The notes: generated from the letters alone by a model not told the origin. A stretch of 41,593 nucleotides of DNA from Aporhodopirellula sallentina SM41 (GCF_000346505.1 NZ_ANOH01000074.1:1-41593), one strand, 5' to 3'. Positions 17,412-26,338 are shown, counted from the stretch's first letter. Numbers and translations: made by a program.

Positions 17412-18824
17412 CTAGTTTTTGCGAATGCAGTAGAGGTGTTCCTTGCTTCGCATGAAGATCTCATCGCCAACGATCGCGGCAGACGCATCGATCGTGTCGT
17501 CGAGTTTGTTGGTTGCCACGACCTCGAACGACTGACCGTGTCGCAGCACAACCGTCGTGCCGTCGCGTCCGGTCAAATAGATGTACTCACCCGCCGCGAC
17601 CGGTGACGCATAAACCGTCGAGATATCCGGCACGCGGGTTTGCTTAATCAGCAGCTCCCCGGTCTTGGCGTCACGCGAGAGCAAAACGCCGTTGTTGGCT
17701 TTGAAGAAGTAAAGTTGACCTTCGTAGAGCAATGGCGAAGGAACGTAGGGGGCAGCGTCCTCCTCAACCCAGGTGACCGTATCGCTGTCGGTGATATCAC
17801 CCTTGGAACTGAGCGGGATCGAATAGATCGCGTACCCTCGGTACCCCGTCATGACGATCACGTTGTCTTCGAACCGAACGGGTGAAGGGATCGGATTGCT
17901 GGCCTGCCCGCCGCATTCCCAAATAATCTCTCCTGTCATCAAGTCGTAACTGCGAACGCGAGTTGTCCCGTTCGTGATGACTTGCACGCGTCCGTCGTAT
18001 TCGGTGATCAGCGGCGTCGACCAGGTGGTGCGTTCGTCTCGGTTCTGACGCCACTTCTCTTCGCCCGTTTTGGCGTCGAGCGCGACGATGAAGGAATCGC
18101 CTTCGTGGTCAAATGGAACGACGAGGATGCCATCGTGAACCGCCGGCGAACTGCCTTCGCCGAACTGAGCACGGGTTTGCATCTGGCCGAGCTTTTTGCT
18201 CCACAGAAGTTTGCCGTCGAGGTCCAGGCAATGAACACCGCGGGAACCAAACGAAACATAGAGCCGCTCTCCGTCAGTGACCGGCGATGAGGAGGCGAAC
18301 GTATTGGTGTTGTGTCCGGCTTCGTGGGGGACTTCTTCGATCGCAGTCGTTCGCCACACTTCTTCGCCGTTTGCGCGGTTATAGCAAATCACCATGAAGG
18401 CGTAGTAGTTTGTTGGCGAAGCACCGCCTCGTCCTCCTCTTCCACCGCGTCCTCCCCGTCGCCCCTCTCTGCCACCGCGACGCTGGGGAGCGTTGGATGA
18501 CGATTCCTGATCAGCGGTCTCGTTGGCGGAGTCGGCGTTGGCTCCCTCTTTCACCCGATCGGTTTTGACCGCGGTTGCGACAAAGACTCGGTCACCTAGC
18601 ACGATCGCGGTGGAGCTTCCCGCTCCCGGCACAGCGACCTTCCATCCGATGTTTTCAGACTCGCTCCATCGGACCGGCGGGTCGGATGACGCGGAAGCCC
18701 CTGAGGCGTCCGGGCCACGCCACTGCGGCCAACCCGAGGAAATGTCTTCGGCACCAATCGAAGGAGCCAGTGCCAAGGGCAGCAACAACAGAACTGCAAA
18801 TGAAAACTTCACGCTGATATCCAT
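17412..18824 (-). CDS. secreted PQQ/BamB-like beta-propeller protein
   Basis: 470 aa with a signal peptide (FSFAVLLLLPLALAPSIGA). The first motif, WPQWRGPDASG, and repeated strands such as GDRVFVATAV, LYVSFGSRGVHCLDLDGKLLW, FIVALDAKTGEEKW and SYDLMTGEIIWECGG are typical of PQQ-repeat propellers of the BamB-like type. A Gly/Arg low-complexity insert (RRGGREGRRGGRGG) interrupts the propeller at about 115-137. No Trp-docking or enzymatic motif is obvious, so a binding role in the envelope is more likely than dehydrogenase activity. A second protein of this type is encoded at 28874. No clear ribosome site. Confidence 0.88.
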   Translation of the reverse strand: MDISVKFSFAVLLLLPLALAPSIGAEDISSGWPQWRGPDASGASASSDPPVRWSESENIGWKVAVPGAGSSTAIVLGDRVFVATAVKTDRVKEGANADSANETADQESSSNAPQRRGGREGRRGGRGGRGGRGGASPTNYYAFMVICYNRANGEEVWRTTAIEEVPHEAGHNTNTFASSSPVTDGERLYVSFGSRGVHCLDLDGKLLWSKKLGQMQTRAQFGEGSSPAVHDGILVVPFDHEGDSFIVALDAKTGEEKWRQNRDERTTWSTPLITEYDGRVQVITNGTTRVRSYDLMTGEIIWECGGQASNPIPSPVRFEDNVIVMTGYRGYAIYSIPLSSKGDITDSDTVTWVEEDAAPYVPSPLLYEGQLYFFKANNGVLLSRDAKTGELLIKQTRVPDISTVYASPVAAGEYIYLTGRDGTTVVLRHGQSFEVVATNKLDDTIDASAAIVGDEIFMRSKEHLYCIRKN

Positions 18825-19106
18825 TTAAACGAGGAAAGTAGGACGACACGGGGATCCAACACCGGTGTATAGAATAAGTCTCGTTTTCCGGCGAGAATTC
18901 ATCCGTCGGTGAGATTTGCTTTGCCGCATGCCGCGGCGACCTCGATCATACGGTCGCCCACCGCCGGGCCTGGCTTGTGTGTCAGGGCGGGACTCGATCG
19001 TGTGGTAGGGTTTGCTGACTCAACCTTGTATTTCGCGTTCGCGCCTCGCCAGTCGTTTGGTGGGCATTCAATCGGTAGATGGGCAATTGTTGGACGACCT
19101 GATTTG

Positions 19107-19454
19107 ATGATTGACCCTGTGTTTCTCCAAACGGCCGCTTGGGCGGTGAGCCTCTGCGTCGCCTTGATGGCGATCGGTAGCGCGGCGATGAAGTTGTGGA
19201 ATCCGCCGGCAATGAATGCGAAATGGAACCAGCAGCTCGGGATGCCGGATTCTCTGCGTGTTTGGGCAGCGGGGCTCGAGATCGCTGCCGCGGTGTTGTT
19301 TCTGCTTCCGCAGACGGCGATGGCCGGGGCGATCCTGTTGACCGCGTACCTCGGTGGCGCGATTGCGCTGCATGCGCGAGTGAAAGCGTTTCCCTTTGTC
19401 GTCTACGCGAGCGTGATCACCGGACTGATCTGGGCCGCGTTGTTAGTACGTTGA
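19107..19454 (+). CDS. DoxX-like membrane protein
   Basis: 115 aa from the ATG at 19107; the longer frame from 18909 has a compositionally odd N-terminus. Four hydrophobic helices are visible: TAAWAVSLCVALMAIGSAAM, then VWAAGLEIAAAVLFLLP, AMAGAILLTAYLGGAIALHA and FVVYASVITGLIWAALL. The KLWNPP, G-E and LGGAIALHAR positions match the DoxX_2 family of small inner-membrane proteins, which have no settled biochemical role. It stands alone, divergent from the PQQ-propeller gene, with 280 nt between them. Confidence 0.75.
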   Translation: MIDPVFLQTAAWAVSLCVALMAIGSAAMKLWNPPAMNAKWNQQLGMPDSLRVWAAGLEIAAAVLFLLPQTAMAGAILLTAYLGGAIALHARVKAFPFVVYASVITGLIWAALLVR

Positions 19455-19470
19455 CCCCTTTTGGGGAAAC

Positions 19471-19494
19471 TGAATTCTGACGAGTCCCGCTACG
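19471..19494. repeat. R1 intergenic repeat, copy 3
   Basis: CTGAATTCTGACGAGTCCCG followed by CTAC. An inverted partial copy (TTCAGAATTCACGGG) follows within 40 nt and leads straight into R2 copy 2, so R1 and R2 are stacked here. Confidence 0.6.
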
Positions 19495-19529
19495 GTTGTC
19501 GGACGCGTTAAATTTCAGAATTCACGGGT

Positions 19530-19597
19530 GTAGCAAAACCCGCCAAGAGTTTCGGTAGGCACTGCGAAACGCCGAAAGTCTTGGCGACTTTCGCTAC
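19530..19597. repeat. R2 palindromic repeat, copy 2
   Basis: CGCCAAGAGTTTCGG (19541-19555) pairs with CCGAAAGTCTTGGCG (19572-19586) with one mismatch; outer GTAGC (19530-19534) and GCTAC (19593-19597) complete the palindrome. It lies between the convergent ends of the DoxX-like gene and the chorismate-lyase-like gene. Confidence 0.8.
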
Positions 19598-19619
19598 GGG
19601 GTGGGGTGCGTCTGGCTGG

Positions 19620-20351
19620 CTACTTTACGATTTCGATTAATTCGATCGCGGGTTGGTCGTTACATCGGATCAAAGCGGTTCGGCCGTAGACGATTTCGCC
19701 GGGGGCGGTTTGCAAGAGCGACGACAGTGCGACGCCCGGCGTGACTTTCCATAGTTGATAGCGTTCAACGGATCGCAACACATTGTGTTTGATCAGGACG
19801 CGGCCGAGCGGGATTTCGCCGCTGGCGATCTCCATCCAAACGTCGCGACCGAGGGCGGACGGGTCGAGCCGCACCAAACCGTACTGAACGACTTTGCCGG
19901 TGTTGTGCGTCACCAACGTGATTTCACGCGTGTACGTGACCGTTCGTTCGGCGATCGCCAATCGAGCGTCCGTTTTCATCAGCGGATCGTTCTGCCAAAC
20001 CGATTCACCGTCATCGAGCACACTGCGGCTGCGATGGACGACCACGTCGACCTCGTCTTTGTGGAAGGCTTCCACAGTAACGGTCATGTGGCTGTGGTGA
20101 TCGAGCAGTTGGTCAAACGGAGGCGGACACTGCTCGACTTCCTCGAACAAAGCGAGTGTCGAGGTCGACGCGTAGAACTCCGCCAACAACGATCCGATGT
20201 TGATCTCGTAGCGGGTGTTCGGAGTCCCGTCAGTTTGTGGCGGATCGGTTTGAGACTGGGCTGCTTGAGATTCGGCTGTCGACATGGCTTTCTCGGTCAT
20301 CTTGGCTCTGCGTGCGAGGCTCCGGAGTTCATCAACCAACCCGTCCGTCAA
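19620..20351 (-). CDS. chorismate-lyase-like (DUF98/UbiC superfamily) protein
   Basis: 243 aa from a TTG at 20351 that overlaps the upstream stop (TTGA); an ATG at 20300 is an alternative. The C-terminal half reads like the chorismate lyase/Rv2949c fold: a central IPLGRVLIKHNVLRSVERY resembles the PLGxxL block, and YGRTALIRCNDQPAIELIEI resembles the RRxxxxxxGxPxxxxEVF end block. The first half contains LLDHHSHMTVTVEAFHKDEV, like the start of DUF98 proteins. Family members cleave chorismate to 4-hydroxybenzoate and pyruvate. Last gene of the cyclase-prenyl synthetase operon. The match is by motif order only; activity is an inference. Confidence 0.55.
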   Translation of the reverse strand: MTDGLVDELRSLARRAKMTEKAMSTAESQAAQSQTDPPQTDGTPNTRYEINIGSLLAEFYASTSTLALFEEVEQCPPPFDQLLDHHSHMTVTVEAFHKDEVDVVVHRSRSVLDDGESVWQNDPLMKTDARLAIAERTVTYTREITLVTHNTGKVVQYGLVRLDPSALGRDVWMEIASGEIPLGRVLIKHNVLRSVERYQLWKVTPGVALSSLLQTAPGEIVYGRTALIRCNDQPAIELIEIVK

Positions 20352-22303
20352 CCGACCGGCGCGGCGATCGACAGTTGGATGGTTTTGGGGGTCGGCATCT
20401 CGGGGCGTTCGAGCACCGTGTCGACGAGGAAATACAGCAACCGTCGCAGCGGTTCGGATTCGATTTCGTCGGCGATCTGTTCGGCGCGGGCTTGATGTTT
20501 GTCGACCAGTTGCAGCGATGTTTCGAACACGTTCGCCTTACGATACAAACGCCCAGCGATCGAGAGTCGTTCGCTGGACGGAATCGCACAATCGTCCGCC
20601 GCGATTTGCAGAAGGGTCTCTTGGTCTTCGGCATCGAGGTGCTGCAACGCCAATGCCCACAGCAGCGTCGGGCGACCGGCGATCACATCGGCACCGGCGT
20701 TGAGTTTGTTCGAATCGTCGCCGATCCAATCATTGATGTCGTTGATGATTTGAAACGCCACGCCAAGGTTCCGCGAGAACTTGCGAATCGGTTCGACGAG
20801 ATGCTCCGCGTCGCCCGCCATCCGCACGCCACTGTACAGGGCGGCTTCGAAGGCCGGTGACGTTTTGAGGGCGTAGATCTTCATCGCGTCGATCGGTTGC
20901 AACCGCCGGTCTTTGGCGTCCCGCCACAACAGTTCGGCACCTTGGCCTTCGGACAATCGCACGTGAGCGGCGGCGAGCGAATCGAGCAAATCGACTCGCG
21001 TGGCGGCGTCGATGTCATCACCCACCATCGTGCGGCTGAGCAATCGATAACCGAGTCCGATGAGGTAGTCGCCCACGTTGATCGCCGAGGCAACGCCGAA
21101 CCGATGGTGGACGGCCGGTTGGCCGTAGCGGAACGCGTCGTCGTCTTCGATATCGTCGTGCACGAGGCTGGCTTTATGGAACGTCTCGATACTCAGTGCG
21201 GCACGTCGGACCGCGTCCGGGATGGTCGCCACCGATGCTTCGCCGTCGCCGCTGGTGGCTTGGCCGCCCGTCATCGCGTCGTAGGCTGCCAGAGTAATGA
21301 ACGGGCGAGAGTGTTTTCCGCCACGGGCGAGAAAGTCGTACGCGATCGCTTCGGTCGCCGCGATCGGATCGACACCCTCGAGATGCTCGGGCCGGATCGC
21401 GTCGGATGCGTTCTGCGAGACTTCGCCGTTGAGTCGCTCAACCGCTCCGTCGACGCCTTCCTCGGTCGACACCGACGTGCGGCGTGACGTGGCGATCAAA
21501 GGCGATTCCGGATCAGGCAATCCGATCTGCCGCATCGGTGGAGCGAGGCGGTGCAGTTGATCACGTTCGAACAGCCCACCGGCTGATCGCATCAGGTGCA
21601 CGTAGCTGCGGGTTTGAGCGGCGGCGGGAACGTACGGCGTGCGGATCATTTCCTCCACCCACGACTCGTCGACTTTCGTGTTCCGGCAATCGCTCGAAAG
21701 CAGCGGCACGGCCATGCACGGGATTCCCGCGAGCAAGACCTTGTCGATCGCTTTCTCGAGCACGTTCAAACACGCCACGCCGACCACGGCATCGACGTAT
21801 CCGCCGACGATGATTTTCAGAACAACCGGAGAGCCTTCGGCGACGAGGACGCGGTACCCCATGTCCTCGGCGATGCTGCGGAAGTCCGCGATGCTGCACG
21901 CACCGCACTGTTTGCAGTTCATGCCGAATTGGTCGTATTCGGCGGGGCAGCCTTCGGCGTGTTTGAGGCAGTGCGGTAAAAGGAACAGGCGTCGTTCAGG
22001 CGGTACGGCCGAGAGTTGGTTCCGCCAAAACGCGCTGCTGATGTTGACCATCGTCCAGCCCAGCAAACCTTCGGGCAGATCGGCCTCCTCCAACATACGA
22101 CGGGCGACCTGTTCCATCTCATCTTTGGTCAGCGGGTTGTCGTGATCGAGTCGGTCGGCGACTTCGCGACAGCGGTCCCGCAAACTTTCCCGCATCGCGA
22201 GCGTTTCGGGAACGTCCTTCAGATGACTGGTGTTGCGGCGGTTGTGTCGTTTCGCGCGCGGGCGATCCGAGTCATTACGCGTCGGGGGGAGTCCGGTCGA
22301 CAA
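20348..22303 (-). CDS. DUF116-polyprenyl synthetase fusion protein
   Basis: 651 aa from a TTG at 22303, 5 nt after the cyclase stop. Residues about 60-235 are DUF116, with PHCLKHAEGCP and NCKQCGACS cysteines that could hold a metal or Fe-S centre. Residues about 305-620 are an isoprenyl diphosphate synthase: ARGGKHSRPF, then HDDIEDDD (first Asp-rich motif), EGQGAELLW, KTSPAFEAAL and FQIINDINDW (second Asp-rich motif, first Asp changed to Asn). It should condense IPP with an allylic diphosphate to a chain of unknown length. GGKHSRP also departs from the usual GGKRxRP. The 4-nt overlap with the next gene implies coupling. Confidence 0.87.
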   Translation of the reverse strand: MSTGLPPTRNDSDRPRAKRHNRRNTSHLKDVPETLAMRESLRDRCREVADRLDHDNPLTKDEMEQVARRMLEEADLPEGLLGWTMVNISSAFWRNQLSAVPPERRLFLLPHCLKHAEGCPAEYDQFGMNCKQCGACSIADFRSIAEDMGYRVLVAEGSPVVLKIIVGGYVDAVVGVACLNVLEKAIDKVLLAGIPCMAVPLLSSDCRNTKVDESWVEEMIRTPYVPAAAQTRSYVHLMRSAGGLFERDQLHRLAPPMRQIGLPDPESPLIATSRRTSVSTEEGVDGAVERLNGEVSQNASDAIRPEHLEGVDPIAATEAIAYDFLARGGKHSRPFITLAAYDAMTGGQATSGDGEASVATIPDAVRRAALSIETFHKASLVHDDIEDDDAFRYGQPAVHHRFGVASAINVGDYLIGLGYRLLSRTMVGDDIDAATRVDLLDSLAAAHVRLSEGQGAELLWRDAKDRRLQPIDAMKIYALKTSPAFEAALYSGVRMAGDAEHLVEPIRKFSRNLGVAFQIINDINDWIGDDSNKLNAGADVIAGRPTLLWALALQHLDAEDQETLLQIAADDCAIPSSERLSIAGRLYRKANVFETSLQLVDKHQARAEQIADEIESEPLRRLLYFLVDTVLERPEMPTPKTIQLSIAAPVG

Positions 22304-22308
22304 AATGT

Positions 22309-24663
22309 TTACCTAGGGAGAGTCGTGTCGGGTCGGGAAAGGGTGTCATCCAAACCGGCAACGCGGCCCAGGGCGGCCGTCGTGAAGATCAATGGATAGA
22401 GGCGTTCGTGGTACCAGAGTTTGGCGAAATAAAAACCGATCGGCCAAGCCACGTCGAGTCGCCCGCCGCGTGCGGCACGCATCAGCCACCTCGAGCCAGA
22501 CAGTATAGCGTCTCGGGTACGATCAGTCAGGCGCGGCCCATCGGGATTGGGATCTGGAATACTCGCCACACCAGTGGTGTTCAAACGATCCCAAAGGCTC
22601 GCCAACGCCTCGACCGCCAACGCCGTTTCCTCCACGGTGCTGACGCCGAAATCGTGCGACGGTTTTGCCGTGGGGTTGGGTGCCTGCGTCGCATCCGTGT
22701 CCGAATTCGATGACGGATGCATAGACCGCTGCGGTGATACAACCCCGGAGCCCGCGATTTGTCTCGCAGCCTGACCATTTAAACTGTTCGACTGATCCGG
22801 TGTGTTCCAGAACCGCTCGACCGATTCTCCGCCGCCCCAACCGCCATCGGCGTTTTGATGGTTGATGAGGTATTCGATCCCGCGCACCACCGCGGTTTTA
22901 TCGAGCCTGGGGTGCACGTCGACCAGCACTTTCGCGGTGCCGTAGATCGGATTGTCTTCTTCAACGCGGTCCTGATTGCCAAACCACAGCGGCACCCAAG
23001 AACCGTCGGGGCGTTGCTGTTTTCGAAGAAACGCCAACCCCACGGTGATCGCGGCATCGACCTTGGGAGAATCCGACAAATCATCGAGCGCCCGGATCGC
23101 GTGAGCCGTCAAATCCACGCTGCTGCGATCAAACGGCAGTTTCCCCCAACCGCGGCAGAACGTCGGCCAACCACCGTCGCGGTTTTGCAGCCCGAGCAAC
23201 CAATCGCGGCCGTGTGAAATCGCCTGATCGATGCGTCCGCGCTGTTCCGCGTCGACATAGTTCCTCAGTTTCAGCAGCGCCAAGATCGCACCGGGAGTGT
23301 CGTCGGCATCCGGCACGGCACCGGACAAATCCGTCCACCCCCAACCGCCCGGGTCGGCACCGGTAAACGGGTGACGTTCGGTGTGTTGGCACGATAAGAG
23401 CCAATCGACCAACTCAACACCCGACCATTCACGCAGGTCGTTCGGGTCGCTGGTCAACGCGGCGATAGACAGTGAAGTAACCCAGGTCGCCAAATTCGTG
23501 TCGATCGGCCAACTGCCTTCGGGAGTGATCGACTGCTCGATAAAATTCAACCCGGTTTCGATCACTCGACACCGACAATCATCGGCACCCGATTGCCGAT
23601 CAAGTTTCGGATTGAGTTGCAACGATTGAGCAGCCAACGAATCAACCAGCGACATGACCACGAACGAAGTCAGCGGTGTCGCCTCGAGGTATCCGCCACT
23701 GTCGGGTTGCATCCGTTCGAGCAGTGCGAGCGTTGGATTGAGCGACGCCTGACGAATCCAGGATAAAGGGGGCAGGCATCCGGATCGATAAAACTTGGCT
23801 TGCCCGATCGCCACCAAAGCCGGAACCGCGTAGCTGACCACGGGCATGCCGAGATAGCGGTACATCGACTGTGGGAACACCGCCGCTTCGAACGGCAACG
23901 CGGCAACCTCCGACCAGGGAACCAGCCCCGCGATCGCCAGGTTATTCAAAATAGGGACAACAAACGTTTTGTCTTTTCCGTATCGCTTTCGCAACGCGTC
24001 CAGACCACCGGCGTCGTCGAGGTACCGCCGCAGTCGTTCGTCTTGCGTGAACGGGTCAGAACCGGAGGGCGGGTCAGAACCGGCAGACTGGTCAGTATCA
24101 TTGGACGATTCGGAACCGGAACCCGCGTCCGTGTTTTCTGGCAGGATGTCTTGTTCCGGTGTCCACATCGCATCGACCCGGCGCGCCAACGTGTGGGCGG
24201 CCAGAACCAGATAGCTGGTCGCGATGTTGGAATGACTGCGGTTGGTATCGCCAAAACCTCCGTCATCGTTTTGCTGGGACTGCAACCAAGTGACGCCACG
24301 CCGGATCAGGTCGAGATAGCGTTCGCGTTGCTCGCCGTCCTTTAACTGTTCGCACGCGACGCTCAACGCACTAATCGCGGTCGCGGTGCTCAGCGCCGAC
24401 GCGGAGAGCTCGCCGATCCAGTGCGACCGGTCAGCCCGCTCGGCCAACAGTTGGTCCCGCAAGTCGTCGAGCGTTCGACGCACCTGATCACGGAACGCCT
24501 GATCGCGAAAGCCCTGGTTGCGAACAACCTGGTCGCTGGATCCTGCGGCGAGAGACTGATTGTCGGAGTGCACGGTGTCGGCAATCGCGGTTTCGTCGGG
24601 AAGGGCGGTCTGGGAAGGCACGAAACATTCAGCCTGTCGGGTACAGCCTACGAGAAACGGCAA
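22309..24663 (-). CDS. squalene-hopene-cyclase-family terpene cyclase
   Basis: 784 aa if it starts at the TTG at 24663; GTGs at 24621 or 24573 are also possible. The protein has QW-type repeats (QNDDGGFGD, QNRDGGWPTF, RPDGSWVPLWFG, QNADGGWGG) and the class II cyclase acid motif at residues 451-456 (PDADDT, fitting DxDDT) preceded by GGWGWTD. The C-terminus has KLWYHERLYPLIFTTAALGR, as in triterpene cyclases. Two Ser/Asp/Pro-rich inserts (about 175-205 and 640-685) make it longer than the usual 630-720 aa. It should protonate and cyclise a polyprenyl chain such as squalene; the substrate is not known. First gene of an operon with a prenyl synthase. Confidence 0.88.
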   Translation of the reverse strand: MPFLVGCTRQAECFVPSQTALPDETAIADTVHSDNQSLAAGSSDQVVRNQGFRDQAFRDQVRRTLDDLRDQLLAERADRSHWIGELSASALSTATAISALSVACEQLKDGEQRERYLDLIRRGVTWLQSQQNDDGGFGDTNRSHSNIATSYLVLAAHTLARRVDAMWTPEQDILPENTDAGSGSESSNDTDQSAGSDPPSGSDPFTQDERLRRYLDDAGGLDALRKRYGKDKTFVVPILNNLAIAGLVPWSEVAALPFEAAVFPQSMYRYLGMPVVSYAVPALVAIGQAKFYRSGCLPPLSWIRQASLNPTLALLERMQPDSGGYLEATPLTSFVVMSLVDSLAAQSLQLNPKLDRQSGADDCRCRVIETGLNFIEQSITPEGSWPIDTNLATWVTSLSIAALTSDPNDLREWSGVELVDWLLSCQHTERHPFTGADPGGWGWTDLSGAVPDADDTPGAILALLKLRNYVDAEQRGRIDQAISHGRDWLLGLQNRDGGWPTFCRGWGKLPFDRSSVDLTAHAIRALDDLSDSPKVDAAITVGLAFLRKQQRPDGSWVPLWFGNQDRVEEDNPIYGTAKVLVDVHPRLDKTAVVRGIEYLINHQNADGGWGGGESVERFWNTPDQSNSLNGQAARQIAGSGVVSPQRSMHPSSNSDTDATQAPNPTAKPSHDFGVSTVEETALAVEALASLWDRLNTTGVASIPDPNPDGPRLTDRTRDAILSGSRWLMRAARGGRLDVAWPIGFYFAKLWYHERLYPLIFTTAALGRVAGLDDTLSRPDTTLPR

Positions 24664-25097
24664 GTGCGTTTTGCGTTCGGGGCAATACGGCGATGTCGGT
24701 GCCAGGAGGGAGCAACATCAGACCGCATCGCGGTGGACTGTTGCAAGATGTCCAATCGTACCCGATGGCCGCCTCGGTGGGTTATCCGGGCAAGCAGGCC
24801 GTCCGGGGATCGTGGTCGCTGCGGGGGGGTGGATGGGGAGAATTGGGCAGAGGCAAAAAAATGCGGGGAATCGTGGTCGGCATGCCGAACCGATAGAGCC
24901 CTCGTTGTTCTATAGCGGCAGCACGATCGTCTCGCGGGAGCACGCCTTTTCCCAACCGGAGATATGCCTTGGTGGGAAAACGCGGGCTGTGGTTGTGAAT
25001 TTTGGATCGCCGCAAGTCCTGCCCGGTTGTATTTTTACAGTGATCAACGATAGTCGACGTTTCCCACACCACTCCGCAATTGTTCGCAGACAACGCG
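24664..25097. other. divergent promoter region between the cyclase operon and the DAHP synthase gene
   Basis: About 430 nt shared by the two divergent units. It contains a G-run (24824-24840) and an inverted repeat at 24947-24980. Open frames here lack support. A common regulator binding in this interval would explain co-regulation, but no known operator is recognised. Confidence 0.45.
24947..24980. promoter_or_regulatory. inverted repeat in the divergent promoter region
   Basis: TTTTCCCA (24947-24954) and TGGGAAAA (24973-24980) are perfect 8-bp arms, 18 nt apart. The length would suit a dimeric regulator site. No family is assigned; chance is possible. Confidence 0.3.
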
Positions 25098-26165
25098 ATG
25101 ACCGAAAAGACTCAATCTCCGGCGACCGATGACCTCCGAATCAGTGAGATGAAACCGCTGATGCGGCCGCAAGAACTGATGGCCGAAATTCCTGCGACGC
25201 CGGAGATCGCCGAGACCGTTGCGTCCGCCCGTGCGGGCATCCAACGTGTGCTCAACGAGGAAGATGATCGGCTCGTCGCGGTCGTCGGCCCGTGCTCGAT
25301 CCACGACCCCGACGCGGCGATGGAATACGCCCGGTTGCTGGCCGCCGAACAACAAAAGTACGCCGATCAATTACTGATCGTGATGCGTGTTTACTTCGAG
25401 AAACCTCGCACGACGGTGGGCTGGAAAGGCCTGATCAACGACCCGGGACTGGACGACAGTTTCGAGATCAATCGGGGTTTGCGGACCGCGCGTGGGTTGC
25501 TGCGTGATATCAACTCACTCGGATTGCCAACCGGGACGGAGTTCCTCGACCTGATCAGCCCGCAGTACATCGCAGACCTCGTCGGATGGGGGGCGATCGG
25601 TGCCCGCACGACCGAGAGCCAAGGTCACCGTGAATTGTCCTCCGGATTGTCTTGCCCGGTCGGGTTCAAAAATGGAACGAGCGGCAACGTCCAAATCGCC
25701 GTCGATGCCATCTGTTCGGCACGTCGGCCGCACCATTTCCTGTCGGTGACCAAAGAGGGAACCTCGGCGATTTTCGCCACGACCGGCAACAGCGACTGCC
25801 ACGTGATTCTGCGTGGCGGGGCTCACACCAACTACGACGCGGCGAGCATCGACTCGGCTTCGGAATTGCTGGAAAAAGCGAATCTGCCGGTGCGGTTGAT
25901 GATCGACACCAGCCACGCCAACAGCCGCAAGAAACACACCCGCCAACGCTACGTTTGTCGCGATATCTGCAGCCAAGTCAGTGACGGTGACCAGCGGATC
26001 ATGGGCGTGATGATCGAGAGCAACCTGGTCGAAGGAAACCAAAGCCTCGGCAAAGGCGAATTGGTCCGCGGCAAGAGCATCACCGACGCGTGCATCGGAT
26101 GGGAAGAAACGCAGTTGATCCTGAAAGACCTCAGCGACGCCGTGGTGGCCCGCCGCAAGGCGTGA
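25098..26165 (+). CDS. aroG: class I DAHP synthase (AroG/F/H type)
   Basis: 355 aa from the ATG at 25098 (a TTG at 25080 adds six residues). It catalyses the first shikimate step, phosphoenolpyruvate plus erythrose 4-phosphate to DAHP. Signatures of the E. coli AroG type are clear: VVGPCSIHD, then EKPRTTVGWKGLINDP, GARTTESQGHRE, GFKNGTSGN, LRGGAHTNYD, IDTSHANSRKKH and GVMIESNLVEGNQ. All substrate- and metal-binding blocks are present. It is divergent from the terpene cyclase/prenyl synthetase/chorismate-lyase-like operon, which may draw on chorismate. Which feedback-type isozyme it is (Phe, Tyr or Trp sensitive) cannot be told by eye. Confidence 0.96.
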   Translation: MTEKTQSPATDDLRISEMKPLMRPQELMAEIPATPEIAETVASARAGIQRVLNEEDDRLVAVVGPCSIHDPDAAMEYARLLAAEQQKYADQLLIVMRVYFEKPRTTVGWKGLINDPGLDDSFEINRGLRTARGLLRDINSLGLPTGTEFLDLISPQYIADLVGWGAIGARTTESQGHRELSSGLSCPVGFKNGTSGNVQIAVDAICSARRPHHFLSVTKEGTSAIFATTGNSDCHVILRGGAHTNYDAASIDSASELLEKANLPVRLMIDTSHANSRKKHTRQRYVCRDICSQVSDGDQRIMGVMIESNLVEGNQSLGKGELVRGKSITDACIGWEETQLILKDLSDAVVARRKA

Positions 26166-26338
26166 TCGGATCAGACATCGCCGCGTCAATTCCCCGCGAC
26201 CGGATTGGGATGAGGCCGCCTTGGAATATTTGACTTGATCGGTCACGATATCCGCACTCTGGCCCAGGCAACCGAGCCTTCCATCAGGCGACCGAGCCTC
26301 GACCTATCCGTTTCCGTGGAGATTTCCGGAGAGATCCC

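Noticed and set aside
19456-19467. CCCC-TTTT-GGGG hairpin just after the DoxX-like stop, as a terminator
   Set aside because: Only four base pairs and no T-run after it; too weak to call.
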